Assembly: GCA_943846595.1 (NCBI GenBank)
Contig: OX044355.1
Span: forward strand, 2,250,259-2,314,258
Direction: 5' to 3'
Source: an uncultured Polaribacter sp.
Lineage (GTDB): Bacteria; Bacteroidota; Bacteroidia; Flavobacteriales; Flavobacteriaceae
Length of the DNA stretch: 64,000 bases
Part shown: in pieces, positions 20,667 through 29,733 of the stretch
Numbering within the stretch: position 1 is the stretch's first letter
Layout: the number at the start of each line of letters is the position of its first letter
Program-made: the position numbers and the translations under genes
Notes under the pieces: generated by a model
What the model was told of the DNA's origin: nothing
Seen by the model: only the letters and a program-made list of their open reading frames with translations
The model's database searches: none

Positions 20667-21000
20667 GTAATTTTGTTATATCTAAAATAGGAAGATTAAT
20701 TTCGATTCTGGTACCTCCGTCTATCTCGGATTCTATATTCATAATACCTTTTAACATAAAAACTCGTGCCTCTATTTGATTGATTCCAATACCATCTTTG
20801 TTTTTCACTTTTTTGGGATCAAAGCCTTTTCCATCATCTGTAATAACAATTTTTAAAGTTCTTTTGTCTTCTTTTAATAAAATAACGGCATTTTGTGCCT
20901 CGCTGTGCTTTAAAACATTGTTAATCAACTCTTGTACAATATTATACACTTTATTTTCAAAGGCTATGGAATACCGATTGTTATTGGACTCATTTTAGTC
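20641..21000 (-). pseudogene. Truncated sensor histidine kinase (ATPase domain only)
   Basis: The frame contains only the catalytic ATP-binding domain of a NarX/DesK-type kinase: N-box VQELINNVLKHSEAQNAVI, G1 box DDGKGFDP, G2 box GIGINQIEARV, and GGTRIEINLP. Upstream in the same frame it reads RYSIAFENKVYNIVQ, then a stop about 21,000. Sensor, membrane and His-phosphorylation regions are missing. An in-frame ATG at 20,949 could give 102 residues but no working kinase. It directly follows, out of frame, the truncated response regulator. Confidence 0.8.
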
Positions 21001-21440
21001 TTTTTCGATTTCTGTTCCGAATAGAGATGCAATAACCCTTTCTGAATATCCGAGCTTAAATATTGTTCTCCTTTTGCCACAGCTTTAATGGCATTTATAA
21101 TATGTGAACTTGCACTACTTTTTGTCAGATACCCAAGCGCACCAAGTTTTAGTACTTTTGTAACAATATGCAAATCGTTATAACTCGATAGTACAATTGT
21201 TTTATGAGGTATCTCATTTCGATTTAAAAACTCTAAAATTGCAATACCATCTAAAACAGGCATACTAATATCTAGAATTAGAACTTCAATATTATTCTTT
21301 GATATCCATTCAAGGAGAGCTTCTCCGGTAAGAGAATACCCATCAATTTTAAGGGTTTTATCAGTCTTAAGCAGTGCAACGATTCCATCGATTAAAATCT
21401 TATGATCATCTGCAATATGAACTTTAATTTTATTTCCCAT
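20964..21440 (-). pseudogene. Response regulator lacking its DNA-binding domain
   Basis: Start at 21,440 (MGNKIKVHIADDHKILIDGI). The receiver domain is intact: acidic pair ADDH, phospho-acceptor ILDISMPVLDG, VVLSSYND and GYLTKSS. NarL-type regulators then have a LuxR HTH of about 65 residues; here the frame passes YSEQKSKK and ends TKMSPITIGIP, sequence that is really kinase DNA read in the wrong frame. A single deletion joining regulator to kinase explains both genes. It could still act as a stand-alone receiver. Confidence 0.8.
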
Positions 21441-21484
21441 TTTTATTACTACAATTTTAGATGCTTTTTTTTGATCCCACAATC

Positions 21485-21523
21485 CCCATTTATAGGGATA
21501 TTTTGCATATACCTATAAATGGG
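21485..21523. promoter_or_regulatory. 12-bp perfect inverted repeat upstream of the response regulator
   Basis: CCCATTTATAGG (21,485-21,496) and CCTATAAATGGG (21,512-21,523) form a perfect inverted repeat with a 15-nt spacer, centred about 65 nt before the regulator start. The size and position suit an operator for a dimeric regulator, possibly autoregulation by the damaged system. Confidence 0.5.
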
Positions 21524-21643
21524 AATACGCTAGCCCTTTTCAGGGAGTGGGTTTTAGCTAAGTTATTGTATTTTAGCCGCTTAAAAAACGTGTGTGAAAA
21601 AAATTAACATACCTTTATGATAATTTTAAGATTTGTACAAAAA

Positions 21644-21671
21644 AAAACCGAAGATAAATCTTCGGTTTTGG
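21644..21671. terminator. Rho-independent terminator after DUF4293 gene
   Basis: AAAACCGAAGA-TAAA-TCTTCGGTTTT hairpin with flanking A and T tracts, just past the minus-strand DUF4293 stop. Confidence 0.8.
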
Positions 21672-21697
21672 GTCGCACTAATATACTAATTATTAGA

Positions 21698-22129
21698 TTA
21701 TCGTAATCTATCTACAGATTTTACGAGATCTTCGTCCTTTTGAATAGCCTTATTTGCAAAAACAACAAATACGATTGCTAAAATCGGTAAAAACATCCCA
21801 ATACCATTCTCTGAAATTTTCATTTCTCCAGGTAAAGTTAGAGATACATATATCAATAATCCTAATAATAAAAGGTTTATCAAAATTGAAATTCTTCCAA
21901 GCACAAATTGGAGCTGCCTTCTTTTGTATAAGAAGATCGCGACACAAGTACAGAAAGCGGAAAGTAAAAATAATAAAGAAATTCCATTTAACAACAAAGA
22001 ATCTTCTTTAAAAAGATCGATAACAAAAGTGGTCTGTTCTGGAGTTTTCCACAAATTAAAGACAAAAATAAGCCCTCCAGAAATGGCAGTTGCTAGCAGT
22101 AAATAAATGGACTGTATTCTTTGTATCAT
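21698..22129 (-). CDS. DUF4293 membrane protein
   Basis: 143 residues, four membrane helices, beginning with the family hallmark MIQRIQSIYLLLA. DUF4293 proteins are confined to Bacteroidota and commonly sit divergent to rho, as here. Function unknown. Confidence 0.88.
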   Translation of the reverse strand: MIQRIQSIYLLLATAISGGLIFVFNLWKTPEQTTFVIDLFKEDSLLLNGISLLFLLSAFCTCVAIFLYKRRQLQFVLGRISILINLLLLGLLIYVSLTLPGEMKISENGIGMFLPILAIVFVVFANKAIQKDEDLVKSVDRLR

Positions 22130-22201
22130 AAGAACTTATTGAGAAACAAAAGTATCGTTTTCTTTTTTAAAAAGAAAGACAAAAAATTAAAAAAATAATC
22201 C

Positions 22202-22209
22202 TATATTTG
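22202..22209 (+). promoter_or_regulatory. Putative -7 box of rho
   Basis: TATATTTG matches the Bacteroidota -7 consensus and would give a leader of roughly 105 nt before the rho ATG. Confidence 0.5.
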
Positions 22210-22230
22210 TTATATCAAACCCCATCACTC

Positions 22231-22254
22231 TATTGTATAGTACTATATACAATA
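22231..22254 (+). promoter_or_regulatory. Hairpin in rho leader
   Basis: TATTGTATA (22,231-22,239) and TATACAATA (22,246-22,254) can pair as a 9-bp stem with a 6-nt loop inside the presumed rho 5' leader. There is no T-tract, so it is not a simple terminator. Rho genes are often autoregulated; this hairpin could take part, but that is inference. Confidence 0.3.
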
Positions 22255-22321
22255 CTTCAAAAATCAAATAATCTTACAGATTTCCTTTAATGGAATATAA
22301 ATTAACATAACAACTATATAA

Positions 22322-24034
22322 ATGTTCGAAATTTCTGAACTGAAAGCAAAAACGCTTGCCGATTTACAAGTAATTGCCAAATCTATTGGACTGTCTAAAA
22401 CAAGTCAATTAAAAAAATTAGACTTAGTATATCAAATTTTAGACACACAAGCTGCCAATCCAGTAAAGGTTGTCGCGCCTAACAAGACCAATGACATGGG
22501 AGTAAAGGCAATGAAACCAAAGCGAAAAAGGGTCACAAAAAGCCCTGAGAATACTCCAAATCCTTCAGCAACAAAAACAGTTGAGGACAATGAATCTCAA
22601 GCAAAGAAGGAAGATCGAATTGAAAAAAGAGAAAGCGCTATCCCTGTGAAAAGAATTATTTCCGAAGAAAAAGTGACTGCGATAAAGGATCATGACACGG
22701 AGAAAGACGTGTTAAAAACGCCTCATAAGCCACAACATCCTAAAAAAAATCAGCAACATTCAAAGGCCCCACAACCAAGGCCAACACATCCAAAAAACCA
22801 ACAAAACAACGCAGGACAAAACAATAAAAACAAACACAAAGAAAATTCGAGAGAAAAAAGTCCCGTGGTGAGTAAAGGCAATCGATCAAACAATCGATAT
22901 AAAGATCCAGATTTTGAGTTTGATGGTATTATAGAAAGTGAAGGAGTATTAGAAATGATGCCAGATGGTTATGGTTTTTTACGTTCTTCTGACTATAATT
23001 ACTTGTCATCACCTGATGATATTTATGTGTCTCAATCGCAAATTAAATTATTTGGAATAAAAACGGGAGATACCGTTCGAGGAAATGTACGTCCTCCAAA
23101 AGAAGGTGAAAAATACTTTCCATTAATTCGAGTTTCAAAAATAAACGGCCTCAATCCAAATATTGTAAGAGATCGGGTTTCGTTTGAACATTTGACACCG
23201 CTTTTTCCACAAGAAAAATTCAACCTCGCTGAAAAAGGAAGTTCTTTGTCAACAAGAATCATCGATTTATTTTCTCCTTTAGGAAAAGGGCAACGTGGTA
23301 TGATTGTAGCACAACCAAAAACGGGTAAAACAATGCTTTTAAAGGATGTTGCAAATGCCATTGCAGCTAATCATCCAGAAGTCTATCAAATTGTACTTCT
23401 TATTGATGAACGTCCAGAGGAAGTTACAGACATGAAACGAAATGTTCGTGGAGAGGTAGTTGCCTCTACTTTTGATGAGCCTGCAGACAAACACGTTAAA
23501 GTAGCCAATATTGTTTTAGAGAAAGCAAAACGTTTGGTAGAATGTGGTCATGATGTTGTGATTTTATTGGATTCGATAACTCGATTGGCAAGAGCCTACA
23601 ATACGGTAGCTCCTGCATCTGGAAAAATACTTTCTGGAGGGATCGACGCAAATGCATTGCACAAACCAAAACGTTTCTTTGGAGCTGCTAGAAATATTGA
23701 AAATGGAGGTTCTCTAACAATAATAGCAACGGCACTTACTGAAACTGGTTCTAAAATGGATGAAGTTATCTTTGAAGAATTTAAAGGTACTGGTAACATG
23801 GAATTACAACTAGACAGAAACATCTCGAACCGTAGAATCTATCCTGCAATCGACTTAATTAAATCTTCAACACGTAGAGATGATTTACTACTGGATGCTA
23901 AAACGGTCCAAAGAATGTGGGTATTGCGAAAGTATCTTGCAGATATGAACCCTGTTGAAGCCATGGAGTTTATTAACGAAAGAATTAAGTTCTCAAAGAA
24001 TAACGATGAGTTTTTAATCTCTATGAATGGTTAA
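22322..24034 (+). CDS. rho: Transcription termination factor Rho, with long N-terminal insert
   Basis: 570 residues. The N-terminal Rho_N helix domain ([20 protein letters not shown]) is followed by about 140 residues of low-complexity Lys/Asn/Gln/Pro-rich sequence (residues about 60-200), then the RNA-binding cold-shock fold ([20 protein letters not shown]) and the hexameric ATPase with Walker [11 protein letters not shown], Walker [17 protein letters not shown] and the R-loop. Long N-terminal inserts are usual in Bacteroidota Rho and may help phase behaviour or RNA loading. Followed by a strong terminator. Confidence 0.97.
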   Translation: MFEISELKAKTLADLQVIAKSIGLSKTSQLKKLDLVYQILDTQAANPVKVVAPNKTNDMGVKAMKPKRKRVTKSPENTPNPSATKTVEDNESQAKKEDRIEKRESAIPVKRIISEEKVTAIKDHDTEKDVLKTPHKPQHPKKNQQHSKAPQPRPTHPKNQQNNAGQNNKNKHKENSREKSPVVSKGNRSNNRYKDPDFEFDGIIESEGVLEMMPDGYGFLRSSDYNYLSSPDDIYVSQSQIKLFGIKTGDTVRGNVRPPKEGEKYFPLIRVSKINGLNPNIVRDRVSFEHLTPLFPQEKFNLAEKGSSLSTRIIDLFSPLGKGQRGMIVAQPKTGKTMLLKDVANAIAANHPEVYQIVLLIDERPEEVTDMKRNVRGEVVASTFDEPADKHVKVANIVLEKAKRLVECGHDVVILLDSITRLARAYNTVAPASGKILSGGIDANALHKPKRFFGAARNIENGGSLTIIATALTETGSKMDEVIFEEFKGTGNMELQLDRNISNRRIYPAIDLIKSSTRRDDLLLDAKTVQRMWVLRKYLADMNPVEAMEFINERIKFSKNNDEFLISMNG

Positions 24035-24052
24035 TTCAGAAAGAACAAGATA

Positions 24053-24089
24053 TAAAAAAATCCCGCTCAAATTGAGCGGGATTTTTTTA
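24053..24089. terminator. Bidirectional terminator between rho and ppiD
   Basis: TCCCGCTCAA-A-TTGAGCGGGA hairpin (24,061-24,081) flanked by an A-tract and a T-tract; it suits both convergent genes. Confidence 0.9.
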
Positions 24090-24107
24090 TGTGATAAAGA
24101 ATCGCTA

Positions 24108-26201
24108 TTATTGATTTGCACCATACAAAGCACTTCCTCTATTATCGTTAATGGCTGCAGCTTTTTTAAGGGCTTCATACATTTTAAAGGTTTGTATCTT
24201 TCTTGCGTCAGCAATTCTTTTTCTTTCAGCATCGTAATTTGGTAATGCTGTTGGCAATTCTTTCTTGGTAACAACAAAAGCATATACTCCTTTGCTTCCT
24301 ACTATCGAATTGTACAACTTGTCGTTACTAGCATAAAACATTGCCCCTACTACTTTAGGCTCTGCTCCTGCTCCTGAAAGTGTCGTACTTTGCAGGCTTA
24401 TATTGTTGGCGTTTCTAACGGTTGTATTGTTTGCTTTTGCAATTTCAGTTAAAGAGGATCCCGCCATTTTCTCTGAGAGTAATTTTGCTTTCTTTTCTTT
24501 TAATAAAATAGAACGCACTTTGGATGCTTCCTTAGCAACTGGTGCAGTTCCTTTTTTTGTTTTAGCAGTAATAAAAACAACTACATGACCATTTTCTGTA
24601 TCAAAACGTTGAAAATCTCCTACTTCTACATCTCCAAAAGCCCAAGATACAATGCCTCTTTCTTTTCCAAGACCTGGAACGCTTTCATCTAAAACCTTCA
24701 CTCCAATGGCTGGTCTGGCGGTATAGTTATTTGCTTTTGCAACGTCATAGAAATTGCCATTTTTAGAAACTTCCAATGCAAATTTCTCTGCATTTTCAAA
24801 CATTACATTTTCTGTAGCTTCCGAAGGCATAATTTTTTTTGCAATGGTTGCTAATTTCATTGCGCTTTGCTTGTTCTTTTGCGCATCCACTCGAATGATA
24901 TGAAATCCAAATGGGGTTTTTACGACACCTACTGAACCTACTTTTTTTGCAAATGTAAAGTCTCTAAATGCAGGGGTCATTCTTGCATAGTTGAAGAATC
25001 CTAAATCTCCTCCTTTTTCAGCATTTGATTTGTCTGATGAAAAAGATTTCGCCAAACTTTTAAATTTTCTTTTGCTTCTTTTAACTACTGCTAAAATACT
25101 ATCGGCTAATTTCTCTGCTTGTGCTTCTGTTCTTGTAACATCTGGTGTTGCTCTTTGTGATCCAACAAAAGGGATTAAAATATGACTTGCTTTTACAGAG
25201 TCTGGCATTTGTGCCACCACAGTAATTTTTGTCATCTTAAAAAATCCGCTTTCTTTGTAAGGTCCAAAGACATCTCCTTCTTTTCCATTAAAAATGGTTG
25301 CTGCAACTTCTACAGGAACTTGATTTTTAAATTTAAAGTTTTGATCGAGGTTTAAATCTGAATCGTTGTCCGATAAAAAGGCAAGGTTGTTTGTTGTTGT
25401 TTTGAAATCTTCTTTTAAAGAGGCCAATTCGCTTTTAATCGCTTCTTGATCTTCAGCAGTCGCTTTGGTATCAAATTTCACATAAGATAAATCTCTAGAT
25501 GCTTCTACTTGGAAGTCTTTTTCGTGATCGTTAATGTAGGAAGCAATTTCACTGGTAGAAACCTTTACAAGACTGTCTGCTAATGAAGTGTATGGAAGAT
25601 ACACGAATTGTGCGCTCAATTTTGTATTGTTGTTTAAATAGTTGTTTTCTCCTTCTTTTAAAGAAGCACCCAAACCAGCAGTTACTAAATTATTGTAGGT
25701 ATTTCTTTCAGAATTATCTTTGACTTGCTTGATATAGTTGTTCCAAGCGTCTGACAATTGTTTATTATTAATTTCAATGTCTTTTAAGAATTGTTTTACT
25801 TTAGATTCGTCGAAAATACCTGCTTCATTTAAAAATTCTGGGTTTCCTTGAACAGATGGCGAATTCAAAACTTCCATCCAAACATCATTTTCACCAACAA
25901 TAATCCCTGCTTTTTCTAGCTGGGCCTGATATATTTTTTTTCGAACAATATTATCCCAGACTGTTTTTGTAGCCTGCATGTCAGAAACATTATTTCCAGC
26001 TTGTGTTTTATAGGCTTCTAATGCCGTTGTAAATTCTTGTCGAGAAATTACGTCGCCATCTACCTCTCCTATTTCATTTACTTTGCTAGAATTGAATAAG
26101 TCTCCTAAGGTAGAAGGATCTAAGACAAATGCAAAAAGTGCCAAACCAATTATGATGATTAAGAACATTGAACGTTCTCTAATTTTTGATAAAACTGCCA
26201 T
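24108..26201 (-). CDS. PpiD/SurA-type peptidylprolyl isomerase
   Basis: 697 residues. One N-terminal membrane anchor (FLIIIIGLALFAFVL), a SurA_N-like chaperone region (GEVDGDVISRQEFTTAL), and a parvulin rotamase domain around residues 330-450 (VKASHILIPFV, EKGGDLGFFNYARMTPAF, TPFGFHIIRVD). Inner-membrane-anchored periplasmic chaperone for outer-membrane proteins. Lies at the end of a conserved envelope gene row. Confidence 0.92.
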   Translation of the reverse strand: MAVLSKIRERSMFLIIIIGLALFAFVLDPSTLGDLFNSSKVNEIGEVDGDVISRQEFTTALEAYKTQAGNNVSDMQATKTVWDNIVRKKIYQAQLEKAGIIVGENDVWMEVLNSPSVQGNPEFLNEAGIFDESKVKQFLKDIEINNKQLSDAWNNYIKQVKDNSERNTYNNLVTAGLGASLKEGENNYLNNNTKLSAQFVYLPYTSLADSLVKVSTSEIASYINDHEKDFQVEASRDLSYVKFDTKATAEDQEAIKSELASLKEDFKTTTNNLAFLSDNDSDLNLDQNFKFKNQVPVEVAATIFNGKEGDVFGPYKESGFFKMTKITVVAQMPDSVKASHILIPFVGSQRATPDVTRTEAQAEKLADSILAVVKRSKRKFKSLAKSFSSDKSNAEKGGDLGFFNYARMTPAFRDFTFAKKVGSVGVVKTPFGFHIIRVDAQKNKQSAMKLATIAKKIMPSEATENVMFENAEKFALEVSKNGNFYDVAKANNYTARPAIGVKVLDESVPGLGKERGIVSWAFGDVEVGDFQRFDTENGHVVVFITAKTKKGTAPVAKEASKVRSILLKEKKAKLLSEKMAGSSLTEIAKANNTTVRNANNISLQSTTLSGAGAEPKVVGAMFYASNDKLYNSIVGSKGVYAFVVTKKELPTALPNYDAERKRIADARKIQTFKMYEALKKAAAINDNRGSALYGANQ

Positions 26202-26320
26202 ACGTAATTTATTTATTTTTCTGGAGGCGAATATACGATTTGGGTTTTAATGTTGCAACCGAATTCTTACTTATTAATCGCCAATAAAGATTTATTTAAG
26301 AGGATGATCTTGAGAAAATA

Positions 26321-27586
26321 TTAGTCTTCTTTGTCTACAACTCGCAGACGAATCTCTTCTATTTTGGAAGCGCTTACTTTTAAGATTTCAAATTCAAAAT
26401 TCCCAATAGCTACAATCTCATTTTGTTCAGGAATATTTTCTGTAGCATTAATAATAAAGCCGCCCAAGGTTTCGTAGGCTTCTTCTTTGGGAATGTTTAG
26501 ATCGTAGCTTTCATTCAAATAATCGACCTCTAATCGTGCCGAAAAGTGAAAAGAATTTTCCGAGAGTTGTTCTTCTGTAAACTCTTGTGAATCGTGTTCA
26601 TCTTCAATTTCACCAAACAACTCTTCTACAATATCTTCCACTGTAATAATTCCAGATGTGCCGCCATATTCATCGATCACCACAGCCACACTCTTTCTTT
26701 TTTTCATTAGATTGTTGAGAATATCATTGATCATCATCGATTCTGGCACAAATTCTACAGGCAATAAAATTGCTTTTATGGTCTTTGGCTTTTTAAAAAG
26801 TTCGAAGGCACTCACATAGCCCACTACATCGTCTAAAGAACTATTGTATATTAAAATTTTTGAATGCCCTGTTTCTATCAAACGCTGTTTTAAATTGGCT
26901 ACTTTATCATGAATTTCTAAAGCAACAATCTCGGTTCTGGGTACCATGATCTCTCTTGCTTTTAAATTTTGAAATTCCAATGCATTTTGAAAAATTTGAA
27001 TTTCAGAATCCATTTCATCGCTTTCGTTTCTAACTTCCAATTGCTCAGTAATATAGTTCCCTAATTCTTGTTTACTAAATTCAGTTTGTTGTTCGTCTGG
27101 ATTTAATTTGAATAAAACACGAAGAAAAAAATCTGAAATCAGCGTAATAAATTCTGAAAAAAAATGAAATAAATAATAGAAAAAATAGGCTGGAATAACA
27201 AAGATTCGCATGACCTCATTGGAATAAATTCTAAAAATTGCTTTGGGTAAAAACTCTGCAGTAACTAAAATTATTAATGTCGATATAATCGTTTGTACTA
27301 ATAAACTCGAGAATTCATTCAAATAATTTTCTGGGAGTAATTTTACCAGCACTTGGCCCATGTAATAACTATAAATGACCAACGATATGTTGTTTCCCAC
27401 CAACATTGTGGTGATAAACTTTGAGGTCTTTTGTGTAATTTTATTTAAAATTTTAGAAATAAACCCTGCTCTCTTTTTCTCTAATTCAATGTGCAACTTG
27501 TTTGCAGATACAAAAGCAATTTCCATACCTGAGAAAAATGCTGAAAATACAATTGAAATGACAATAATGGCGATTTCCATTTCCAT
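26321..27586 (-). CDS. CNNM/CorC-type hemolysin-family membrane protein
   Basis: 421 residues: DUF21 membrane domain (about 1-185), a tandem CBS pair (MVPRTEIVALEIHDKVANL ... MMINDILNNLMKKRKS) and a C-terminal CorC/HlyC domain from about residue 340. The DUF21 part starts SIVFSAFFSGMEIAFVSANK. Related proteins transport Mg; a gliding-associated relative, GldE, is known in flavobacteria, so the exact role is open. Confidence 0.85.
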   Translation of the reverse strand: MEMEIAIIVISIVFSAFFSGMEIAFVSANKLHIELEKKRAGFISKILNKITQKTSKFITTMLVGNNISLVIYSYYMGQVLVKLLPENYLNEFSSLLVQTIISTLIILVTAEFLPKAIFRIYSNEVMRIFVIPAYFFYYLFHFFSEFITLISDFFLRVLFKLNPDEQQTEFSKQELGNYITEQLEVRNESDEMDSEIQIFQNALEFQNLKAREIMVPRTEIVALEIHDKVANLKQRLIETGHSKILIYNSSLDDVVGYVSAFELFKKPKTIKAILLPVEFVPESMMINDILNNLMKKRKSVAVVIDEYGGTSGIITVEDIVEELFGEIEDEHDSQEFTEEQLSENSFHFSARLEVDYLNESYDLNIPKEEAYETLGGFIINATENIPEQNEIVAIGNFEFEILKVSASKIEEIRLRVVDKED

Positions 27587-27603
27587 AGAGAATTGTGTCT
27601 AAA

Positions 27604-27804
27604 CTAGTTGTTTGGGTTGTTTCTTTGTTCGATCTTTTTTCGAAAACGTCTTTTAAGTAAAAAAACGAAGGTAATAAAAACTGAGAAACCAATAAGAATC
27701 AGTGCTTTGCCACTCTCAGATCCCAAGGCAAACAATCCTTCTACCAAACAGATTGCAGCGAGTACTAAATATCCATATTGAAAAAACTTCCACATTGTAT
27801 TCAT
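27604..27804 (-). CDS. Small two-helix membrane protein
   Basis: 66 residues with two hydrophobic segments (YGYLVLAAICLVEGLFAL and ALILIGFSVFITFVFLL) and a basic C-terminus. It sits 3 nt after lptC and 17 nt before the CNNM gene on the same strand, so it is probably a real operon member. Function unknown. Confidence 0.7.
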   Translation of the reverse strand: MNTMWKFFQYGYLVLAAICLVEGLFALGSESGKALILIGFSVFITFVFLLKRRFRKKIEQRNNPNN

Positions 27805-27807
27805 AAT

Positions 27808-28374
27808 TTATTCTTCGTTTGTTTCTATATCTCCAATGACATTTTTTGCCAAATGCTTGCTCAAATCCTCTTTGCATTCAAAGCCAACTCCCTTTACGAT
27901 ACTCGTTGGCGTGGTTAGTATAAAAGCTTTTTCTGAGTAAAAATAGGCTGTTTTTTGATCCCACAGCAACTGTTCTGTTTCTAATCTCGATTTTTCTGTG
28001 TGGTTGACTACGACCACATTTCCTCTAATTTCTGAAACTTTGGTTTTGGAATACGAAAGTGCGTAATCTCCTGTAATAGTCACAGAATCGTTGCTTTTTT
28101 TACTGAAATTTACAATTTTTATTCCAATTGGAAACTCATTATAAGGATGGTTTTTCCGATTGGTAAAATCATGTAAAAGTGGTGTGATTAGTTTTGAGGT
28201 AACTCTACCTGAATCTTTATACACATGATAGGCATCTTTTGCAACTCCGATGGGTAAATTTTTATCTGCTAAAAAATCACGTACTTTTTTAGAATCGTTT
28301 GTGCATGAAAAAAGCATTCCAATTGTTAAGACAACAGGAATGCTTTTTTGTATTATTTTTTTTGTGAACTCCAC
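27808..28374 (-). CDS. lptC: LPS export periplasmic protein LptC
   Basis: 188 residues with a lipoprotein-like signal ending VLTIGMLFSC. The OstA/LptC fold follows (PIGVAKDAYHVYKDSGRVTS, IRGNVVVVNHTEKSRLETEQ, IVKGVGFECKEDL). Bridges the inner-membrane LptBFG transporter to LptA in LPS export. Starts 3 nt after the TPR gene stop. Confidence 0.88.
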   Translation of the reverse strand: MEFTKKIIQKSIPVVLTIGMLFSCTNDSKKVRDFLADKNLPIGVAKDAYHVYKDSGRVTSKLITPLLHDFTNRKNHPYNEFPIGIKIVNFSKKSNDSVTITGDYALSYSKTKVSEIRGNVVVVNHTEKSRLETEQLLWDQKTAYFYSEKAFILTTPTSIVKGVGFECKEDLSKHLAKNVIGDIETNEE

Positions 28375-28376
28375 AA

Positions 28377-29717
28377 TTATTTGGGTACGCTAACAGATTC
28401 TCCAATCCAACATTTTACAACAAAAGAACTTCCTGGTTCAACACCTGCAGTAAAAATCATTTTCTTGTTGGGTGCATTCCCTTTGTATGTTCGAATGTAT
28501 TTATTAGCCAAAACACTGATACTTGGATCTACCGCTGCGGCTCTTTTTGCTTTGTTTAAAGCAGCTACATAGGTCATTCTTTTTTCAAATTCCCCATTAC
28601 CACATTGATTCACACTTGACGCATACAAGGTGGCAATTAACAAATATGCTTTTCCTAGGTTTGGATTGAATCTTAATGCTTCTCTTGCCAAACTTCTTGC
28701 CTTTAACTTTTGTCCTTTTTTAGAAGCATATTGTGCAAACTTTAATTTGAAATTTGCTTTCTTAATTGGATCTTGTTCTAAGTCGAATGCTTTTTGTCGC
28801 ATTTGATCTGCACCAACGGTATCGCCATTTTTTTCTAAAACGACTGCGACAAAAGAATAGGAATCTGATGATGGAGAAGCTTCAGCATAGGCTCTTGCAA
28901 GTTTTTCATATAAAGGGTCTTCTGTACACCCTTTATTATACATTCTACTCACGGCTCTTTTTAACCAAGCAGCATTCAATTTGTTTACTTCAAAATCTCT
29001 GGTATATAAAGGAATCAATCTTTCACATGTAGACAATGTAATGATCATGTTATCTAAGCCCGCTTCTACTTGTCCTAAAGCTTTCGAGTTTACAGAATAC
29101 ATTCTTAATTGTTTCTTTTCTGATTTATCTAAAGCAATACTATCAGACATTTTCTTATACAGTGGTGCTAATTTTTTTGCATAGCCTTCCAATTTATCTC
29201 CTACAGATTCTAAAACGTCATCGTAGGTATCAAATACTTTTTGAGGATTGGTTTCTTTATTTCTGTCGGTCATTCCTTGAAAATACTTATACAAGTTCTT
29301 CACCCCCATTTTGGTTGGATCTATATTGTATGCTTTTTCTAGGATTGAAAAAATAACGTCTGCTTCTGCTAATTTGTTTTTAGATAGGTAGGTTGCATAA
29401 TCACTATGCACTTTTGCAGGATTCTTTTTTGGGAAATATTGCAATCTTTGCTCATATACTCTTTTAGCTAAAGCTGGGTCTTTTAAAACATCCTCAGCCA
29501 TATTTGCACCATACTTATAGATATTTACAGATAAATCTTGACAGTTATCCATCAAATAGTTCCAGTTTACAAGGGCGTCATCATATTTTTTTGACTTATA
29601 ATCTCCTTTAAAAAGATTGTATTTTATTTTACACTCTCTTTCTGCATCTTCCTGCGCATTTGTTTTTGCTGTTGTCATCAATAACATTGCAGCTAATAAA
29701 AACATAATTTTCTTCAT
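28377..29717 (-). CDS. TPR-type exported protein
   Basis: Start at 29,717 (MKKIMFLLAAMLLMTTAKTNAQ) gives a Sec signal. About 446 residues of helical repeats, of which KARSLAREALRFNPNLGKAY is the clearest TPR unit. Likely a periplasmic scaffold. Conserved between the outer-membrane protein and lptC in flavobacteria; specific function unknown. Confidence 0.8.
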   Translation of the reverse strand: MKKIMFLLAAMLLMTTAKTNAQEDAERECKIKYNLFKGDYKSKKYDDALVNWNYLMDNCQDLSVNIYKYGANMAEDVLKDPALAKRVYEQRLQYFPKKNPAKVHSDYATYLSKNKLAEADVIFSILEKAYNIDPTKMGVKNLYKYFQGMTDRNKETNPQKVFDTYDDVLESVGDKLEGYAKKLAPLYKKMSDSIALDKSEKKQLRMYSVNSKALGQVEAGLDNMIITLSTCERLIPLYTRDFEVNKLNAAWLKRAVSRMYNKGCTEDPLYEKLARAYAEASPSSDSYSFVAVVLEKNGDTVGADQMRQKAFDLEQDPIKKANFKLKFAQYASKKGQKLKARSLAREALRFNPNLGKAYLLIATLYASSVNQCGNGEFEKRMTYVAALNKAKRAAAVDPSISVLANKYIRTYKGNAPNKKMIFTAGVEPGSSFVVKCWIGESVSVPK

Positions 29718-29733
29718 TGTGATATAGTTTTTG

